A stretch of DNA of 12,201 nucleotides from Larix sibirica (taxonomy: Eukaryota; Streptophyta; Pinopsida; Pinales; Pinaceae), in contig NWUY0300030397.1 in NCBI GenBank assembly GCA_004151065.3, forward strand, positions 15,522 to 27,722, written 5' to 3'. The notes beneath the pieces are model-generated. The model was given only the letters and a program-made list of their open reading frames with translations, searched no databases and was not told the origin of the DNA. Numbering within the stretch: the first letter of the stretch is position 1; every line of letters begins with the position of its first letter. This document shows positions 8,115-12,201 of the stretch, in pieces. A program made the translations under genes and the position numbers.

Positions 8115-8735
8115 CCCGAGGTGCATATCTGGTGGAAACAGATAGAAATCGAAGGCCAAAGGTACATATAGTCTAATATTTGGAAAGGAAATCTATGGCC
8201 TAAAGTCACCACCTTTCTTTCGCTCTTGGTAAAAAATCAGGTGTTGACCTGGGCAATATTCAAAAGAAAGGCTGCATTGGTCCCTCTCAATGCCCCCTCT
8301 GTGCATGTGCTCAAGAAATGGTGAATCACCCACTAGACTCTTTCCCCTCAGCTTCATAACTCTGGGATAAAGGAGCTATGCACTTGTAATGAGCCAACAG
8401 AGTTCATGCTCATCTAGATCAAACCATTTTGCAAAGGGAGGATAAACCCTTCAATAATGTTATTCTTAACACAATGTGGCAATTATACCTAGGTTTCCTA
8501 GTCTAGGAATTATGGAAGGAACGAAATGCCCAAATTTTCCAGGATCATAGAAGGGGAATCAACATCCTCCGGGATATAATCAAAATCCATATCCATGAAA
8601 CTTTTCGTCTCCAATCCTAGACAGGAAAAGACTTTATGTTCAACTGCATGAGAAGATTATTTATCAAAGCTAGAACATGCCATCAATCCACTCGTTCAAT
8701 TCAATCTCTCAACTCATGCACTCCCCTTCGATCCC
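8115..8735 (+). pseudogene. LINE (L1-type) ORF2 fragment, zf-RVT region
   Basis: This is the part of plant L1 ORF2 that follows reverse transcriptase. From about 8115 the frame gives HIWWKQIEIEGQ and IWKGNLWPKVTTFL*LLVKN-like text (8190-8245; the stop position is Ser here). After a frameshift near 8260 the finger reads QCPLCACAQEMVNHPLDSFP. It keeps the CPLC pair and one His of the zf-RVT finger, but Cys at the last position is replaced (FP for CP). LWDKG follows. The linker then shows NNVILNTMWQLYLGFLV*EL and WKERNAQIFQDHRRGINIL, the usual WELWKERNARIF motif with the first Trp turned into TAG at 8504-8506. Reverse transcriptase and endonuclease domains are missing, so the copy is 5'-truncated, as is typical of LINE insertions. 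Its left end lies somewhere between 7985 and 8115. Confidence 0.75.
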
Positions 8736-8741
8736 GTCCAT

Positions 8742-9286
8742 ATGGAACCCCTAGGCCTCATCAAATTAAACTTTGATGATGCAACAAAAGGAAATCCAGG
8801 TATTGCGGGCTTGGGTGGTGTTTTCATAAACGAGAGAGGGGAAATTCTGCATATTTATATGGAATACAATGGAAAAGACAAAAACGATGCAGTAGAGCTT
8901 GAACCCCTTATTCAAGGCCTGATGATTTTTTGAGGCACAGAATACTTCAAATTCATAGTTGAAAGGGACTTAAACTTATTCTAAATTTTGCCTACCGGAT
9001 TCATAATGGAGCTACTCCTCAACATATTTCAAAGAGTTGGCACTTGGAAAGCAAACCTGAAATGCTTGGCAACAATATCCCTCGCATAGAAGCCATAAAA
9101 ATTAGCCATTTCCATCACCAGGAAAACAACTTGGATGTCCTCTTATCCAATGAGGGAGTCAAAACAAAATATCAGTTATGGAGCCAACTAATCAATGGTT
9201 CCACCCATGTAGATCTATGGGCCAAATGCATTGAGGTGGCTTGTAAAGACAAGGAGAACCCGGATGTGGTTGAGCTAGCCACGTAA
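8742..9286 (+). pseudogene. LINE ORF2 C-terminal RNase H (type I)
   Basis: A type I RNase H domain (RVT_3-like) is carried at the C-terminus of many plant L1 elements. Codons read LIKLNFDDATKGNPGIAGLG with the first catalytic Asp, AVELEPLIQGL with the catalytic Glu, and FIVERDLNLF with the second Asp. A TGA at 8931-8933 and a frameshift near 8972 interrupt it. The second frame then gives LILNFAYRIHNGATPQHI, EAIKISHFHHQENNL and LWSQLINGSTHVDLWAKC, ending with a TAA at 9284-9286. At the last catalytic site the family's N.LAD.L reads NNLDVLLSN, so the final Asp seems displaced or lost. It continues directly from the zf-RVT fragment and belongs to the same insertion. Confidence 0.8.
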
Positions 9287-9300
9287 ATACAAGCACCATC

Positions 9301-9960
9301 ATGATGTCGAGTTGGATTATCATGAAAAGTGGCTACAAGCATGTGCCACAGGGTCTAGACAAGACCATTCTAAAAGTTGCTAAGGTGTGTATTGACAAGG
9401 CTCCCAAGTGACATATCAACATTAGGACAGGCGAGAACAAACCCAAGTTCAATATGTTTATGATGGAAGGTATGAATGGTTCTGGTCTTAGAGGAGAAAG
9501 GAGAAGGACGATGGAAATGGATGTCCTCGACTCCCCTCATCATCAATGAGCTACTTGGATTTGGTGTGAAGGGAGGGTTATCTACAACAATGGAAGGCTA
9601 GTTATCATTAGGCTATGGGCGACAAAGGACCTACATGTGTCACAAGATTTGGACAAGACATCCCTCAATGATGTTTGGATATAGAATGATGGCAGATTGA
9701 CATACCATAATTCTATCAAGGACAAGGTCATTATTGTTGATGGATCATCGAGAACCCAACCAAAAGGAAAATGGCATTGGGCGGTTGAACCTAACTTCCT
9801 TGGCTCAATATGCCATCAATAGATGAGGTGGGAGCTACTTGGTAACATGTACATTGTAATTTTCGTGGGCATGCAAATGGGAATTTCGCAACAGATTTGC
9901 AATACATTGATAGAAGGGGGGAAAGATCATAAAAACAAATTTAAGGAAAGGAAGGACTAA
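9301..9960 (+). pseudogene. Unrecognised coding remnant, about 220 codons
   Basis: I do not recognise this protein. One single frame runs from ATG at 9301 to TAA at 9958, with four internal stops (9409 TGA, 9547 TGA, 9682 TAG, 9820 TAG) and no indel needed. That is unusual for this window and argues for real former coding sequence. It reads MMSSWIIMKSGYKHVPQGLD near the start, TILKVAKVCIDKAP, then a Trp-rich centre (ATWIWCEGRVIYNNGRLVI), KDKVIIVDGSSRTQPKGKWH, and a hydrophobic stretch NMYIVIFVGMQMGI at about codons 184-197, with a Lys-rich tail. It starts 15 bases after the LINE RNase H stop, in another frame. It could be a LINE 3' extension, a separate insertion, or captured host sequence. 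Confidence 0.45.
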
Positions 9961-10036
9961 TGCGAAGGATGAACAAGTGTGGGATGATAGATGCGGTATA
10001 AATAGGACTGGCTGGACCATGCATCTCAATGCTCTT

Positions 10037-10200
10037 TTTGTTTGTTATAATCTCCCTAGGATAACCCCCTTCTTGTTTGTTATTATCTCCCTGCTCCATA
10101 TTGCAGTAGGGGGAAGTCTTTGTTTGTTATAATCTCCCTAGGATAACCCCCTTCTTGTTTGTTATTGTCTCCCTGTTCCATATTGCAGTAGGGGGAAGTC
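10037..10200. repeat. 82-bp tandem duplication
   Basis: Two adjacent units, 10037-10118 and 10119-10200, differ at only two positions by eye (TTATTATC versus TTATTGTC, and CTGCTCC versus CTGTTCC). Each unit itself holds two related halves starting TTGTTTGTTAT.ATCTCCCT about 35 bases apart, so the 21-base core occurs four times. Both units contain CCTAGGATAACCCCC and end AGTAGGGGGAAGTC. The high identity suggests a duplication younger than the surrounding decay. It lies 61 bases upstream of the ATG at 10262. Confidence 0.9.
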
Positions 10201-10261
10201 TGTCTGGTCTGTGGAAGCTCTAAGATGGTTTTTGGTAACAGTCATAAGCGCCCTCCTAGCA

Positions 10262-10830
10262 ATGGCTCCCCGTGAATGCGTGCGTAGTAGATGGGGCTAG
10301 TCCAGGTAAAGTCGCTCGAAGGTGGACAGCAATGACGAGCTGTCGTCTTGCAATCTAAACATGCCACCCCGCATTGAACAAACTCTCGAGGAAATGGAAG
10401 AGTGAGTGATGGAGAAACAATCCCTCCTTGACGCCGGACCTATCCCTTACTGGGCAGTCAAAATGGCTCTGGCCTAGGTCCTATTGGAGAAAGAATTTCA
10501 AAATGTGGAAGTTCTGAAATTCATCGCCGAATCCCGGAAAACTTAGAAGTTGTTAAACGTCAGATGGGCGATGTTGCTGCTGTGCAAGGGATTGCGTTTC
10601 AACTCAAGCAAAGGACGAAGGGGCGAGCGAAGAAGGAATTTCAAAACGTGGAAGTTTTGAAATTCATCGCCGAATCCCAGAAAACTTAGAAGTTGTTAAA
10701 CGTCAGATGGGCGATGTTGCTGCTGTGCAAGGGATTGCGTTTCAACTCAAGCAAAGGACGAAGGGGTGAGAGAAGAAGAATGAAGCGGGAAGCTCCTCCA
10801 AAGCTGGCCTGCCTGACTAAATTTGGTACT
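10262..10830 (+). pseudogene. Unrecognised coding remnant with Arg/Ser-rich start
   Basis: I cannot name this protein. An ATG at 10262 sits in a good plant start context (G at -3, G at +4) and opens a frame reading MAPRECVRSRWG, then SRSKVDSNDELSS. It continues as MPPRIEQTLEEMEE, VMEKQSLLDAGPIPYWAVKM and LLEKEFQNVEVLKFIAES. Internal stops are TAG 10298, TAA 10307, TGA 10403, TAG 10475 and TAG 10544. All but the last fit Gln or Trp codons changed by C-to-T or G-to-A. After the last, the next frame carries NLEVVKRQMGDVAAVQGIAF and QLKQRTKGRAKK, so a frameshift lies near 10540. The part after that is duplicated. The last readable text is NEAGSSSKAGLPD at about 10779-10817. A basic N-terminus followed by acidic, helix-forming sequence would suit a nucleic-acid-binding structural protein such as a LINE ORF1 or gag, but no domain is visible. 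Confidence 0.4.
10493..10778. repeat. 143-bp tandem duplication
   Basis: Units 10493-10635 and 10636-10778 are about 96% identical by eye. Differences include AATGTGG/AACGTGG, GTTCTG/GTTTTG, CCCGG/CCCAG and GGGCGAGCG/GGGTGAGAG. The period is not a multiple of three, so the second unit is read in a different frame from the first. It duplicates the segment coding FQNVEVLKFIAES through QLKQRTKG of the surrounding remnant. Confidence 0.92.
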
Positions 10831-10839
10831 GTTCGTTGG

Positions 10840-11155
10840 CTCTAGGAGTCAGGTATCTCTTTTTTTATATCTATTTGTAGTTTTATGACTTATAATAAAG
10901 CTGCTAGAGGATTCTGGATAATTTTTATAGAATAGGACATGTTTCAACAGATTTGTCTCTCTCATGACAACCTGGTTTCCCATACAAGGGCAGGTTTCTT
11001 AGTAGTTTGTGGTAAGGTTTTAAGAATAGCCTTGGACACAGTTTATGATGCTATGCTCATAGCTTGAGTGACCTCCTCCTTAGGGGAAGGCCACCCAGTA
11101 CTTTTATACTCTATTTTTAATAGAAAGTTCTACAATAGCTTACAAAAAAATATAT
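10840..11155 (+). other. Possible 3' UTR / LINE-like 3' end
   Basis: No gene is visible. An AATAAA occurs at 10893-10898. The right part holds GGGGAAGGCCACCCAGTACT and TTTATACTCTATTTTTAATA, wording like the ends of plant L1 elements. It then has a short A7 run at 11144-11150. If that is right, a LINE terminates here. I could not find a target-site duplication linking it to the RNase H fragment at 8742-9286, and the 1.5 kb between them is unexplained. Confidence 0.3.
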
Positions 11156-11267
11156 AAGGCTTAATATTTAGTTTTAAATCACTTTATTGGGTCTGAGTAA
11201 TAAAATCCAGGAATCCACATTGTTTTTTTACATTTCATAAAGACATGCTTTTTGCATTGCTCAATAT

Positions 11268-11510
11268 TTATAGACTTAACCATTGTCCCTTTTTATCTCT
11301 AATGTATTTCCACTCAACAAAGTGGATTAAGTCTAGTGGAGGCTCCAATAAACTAATTTTTTTGGCTTCCTTTGATACATTGGAAATTATTATTTCCTTT
11401 TTCAAGCATGATTTGTTTGTTTCATTCCACCTCTTCATCCCCCTAAGGGATTTTGAATAATAATAACCTACATATAAGGGGTTGGCTATTTTTCCATGTA
11501 TGAACCTATG
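11268..11510 (-). pseudogene. Unrecognised minus-strand coding remnant, part 2
   Basis: Read on the minus strand, a frame stays open for about 80 codons from roughly 11510 to the TAA at 11270-11268: FIHGKIANPLYVGYYYSKSL, RGMKRWNETNKSCLKKEIII, then VSKEAKKISLLEPPLDLIHF and VEWKYIRDKKGQWLSL. The composition (Lys, Trp and Tyr in a balanced mix, few rare runs) is like a real protein. After the stop the frame continues with SNAKSMSL and KKQCGFLDFITQTQ down to about 11180. A neighbouring frame upstream (about 11570-11505) reads GGSTTKVPTPPYKLDDVDI. The plus-strand open frame over the same bases (11245-11460) is Phe/Leu/Ile-rich with no motif and is more likely the shadow. No domain was recognised. 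Confidence 0.4.
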
Positions 11511-11719
11511 TCAACGTCATCTAACTTATATGGAGGGGTTGGGACCTTTGTTGTTGATCCACCATGAGAGTGCTATGTGTTCTTTTCTATAGTTTCCCCT
11601 TGAGGATTAATTTAATAGTGATATTGGGTTTTTGGTTAGTTGTTTTTCGCTTTTAATAAAGTGAGCAAAAGTCTAAAACATGAGGGAGAATGATAAATTA
11701 TCTATAAGAAAATTTCTCC

Positions 11720-12165
11720 CTTAATTGAATGTGAAAGTCATTCTCCAACATCCAACATAGAACTCTGTAACTCTACTATCTTAGATTAAATATCCAAAGG
11801 TCCACTTCCAATGATTCCACATGTTATCTAGTAGAGAGACCTTAGTCTTTGAGAAATTTCTTGTCTCTTGAAAAATTTTACATATGAATGTCATGTTTTT
11901 CATAATTGAATGTCCTTGTATCCATTGTGAGTTATCCCATTCTAGAACCATCTTATCTAGTAGAGTTAGACTTGATTCAAGCTCAACATAGATTCGAGCA
12001 TAGTTAATGATTTACTTTCAATCCAACTTGTATCAAAATTAATAAATCTATCTATAGCATTTCTAATTCTTTCCTAAACTTGTCAAATCCAAAGTGGAGG
12101 GGGAGACTTCATAATCATCACCCACACTAAGGTTTCTTGTGATAGATATGTTGATTTTTTATCTT
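11720..12165 (-). pseudogene. Unrecognised minus-strand coding remnant, part 1
   Basis: On the minus strand from about 12165 downwards one frame reads KDKKSTYLSQETLVWVMIMK, SPPPLWI*QV*ERIRNAID, RFINFDTSWIESKSLTMLES and MLSLNQV, then alternates short readable runs with stops (LY*IRWF*NGITHN, FFKRQEISQRLRSLY*IT) to about 11720. Stops stand where Trp or Gln would fit (TAG, TGA, TAA), as in the other remnants here. It lies upstream, in transcription sense, of the remnant at 11510-11268, so both may come from one protein of more than 300 residues entering the window from the right. I cannot assign a family. Confidence 0.3.
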
Positions 12166-12201
12166 TAATTTGGAATTAGAATAATACTTGAAATCAATGA
12201 A

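Noticed and set aside
7956-8159. Open frames on both strands spanning the ambiguous base
   Set aside because: They cross the n7984 junction and join unrelated sequences, so the translations have no meaning.
1-12201. CRISPR array, riboswitch, tRNA or rRNA genes
   Set aside because: No regularly spaced repeats, cloverleaf with A and B boxes, or rRNA-like stretches were seen. The content is eukaryotic transposon debris.

Overview
This looks like nuclear DNA from a land plant, made almost entirely of decayed transposable elements. The window is AT-rich. No intact gene, tRNA, rRNA, CRISPR array or bacterial-type operon is visible. The protein remnants are plant-type: Ty1/copia RNase H, Ty3/gypsy gag and protease, hAT/DUF659 transposase, and a LINE with a zf-RVT finger and RNase H. 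The great age of the copies and the particular Ty3/gypsy wording suggest a gymnosperm, perhaps a conifer. That taxonomic guess is inference from memory of the families, not a database result.

Layout, left to right. (1) 98-780: the 3' end of a Ty1/copia element, with RNase H tail, polypurine tract and 3' LTR with TATA and poly(A) signals. (2) 945-1490: gag-pol junction and retropepsin of one Ty3/gypsy element, followed by about 950 bases of non-coding decay that may hold LTR sequence. (3) 2460-3395, minus strand: an hAT-type transposase with BED-finger remnant and DUF659 core. (4) 3715-4160: two diverged LTR-like copies, each followed by a primer-binding-site-like sequence, resembling a TRIM or nested LTR. 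(5) 4600-7983: a second Ty3/gypsy element, readable through gag (about 790 codons including a run of zinc knuckles) to the protease. It ends at a single ambiguous base, n7984. (6) 8115-9286: C-terminal part of LINE ORF2. (7) 9301-10830: two coding remnants that I do not recognise, separated by an 82-bp tandem duplication and carrying an internal 143-bp tandem duplication. (8) 10840-11155: possible LINE-like 3' end. (9) 11160-12165, minus strand: another coding-like remnant that I cannot name.

These pieces do not act together. They are independent insertions now broken by stop codons and short indels. Many stops sit where Trp, Gln or Arg is expected, as expected if methylated cytosines have been lost by deamination. 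The most useful leads for new biology are the three unrecognised coding remnants (9301-9960, 10262-10830, and minus strand 11268-12165), the paired LTR/PBS units at 3715-4160, and the multi-knuckle gag in which every knuckle has lost at least one ligand.
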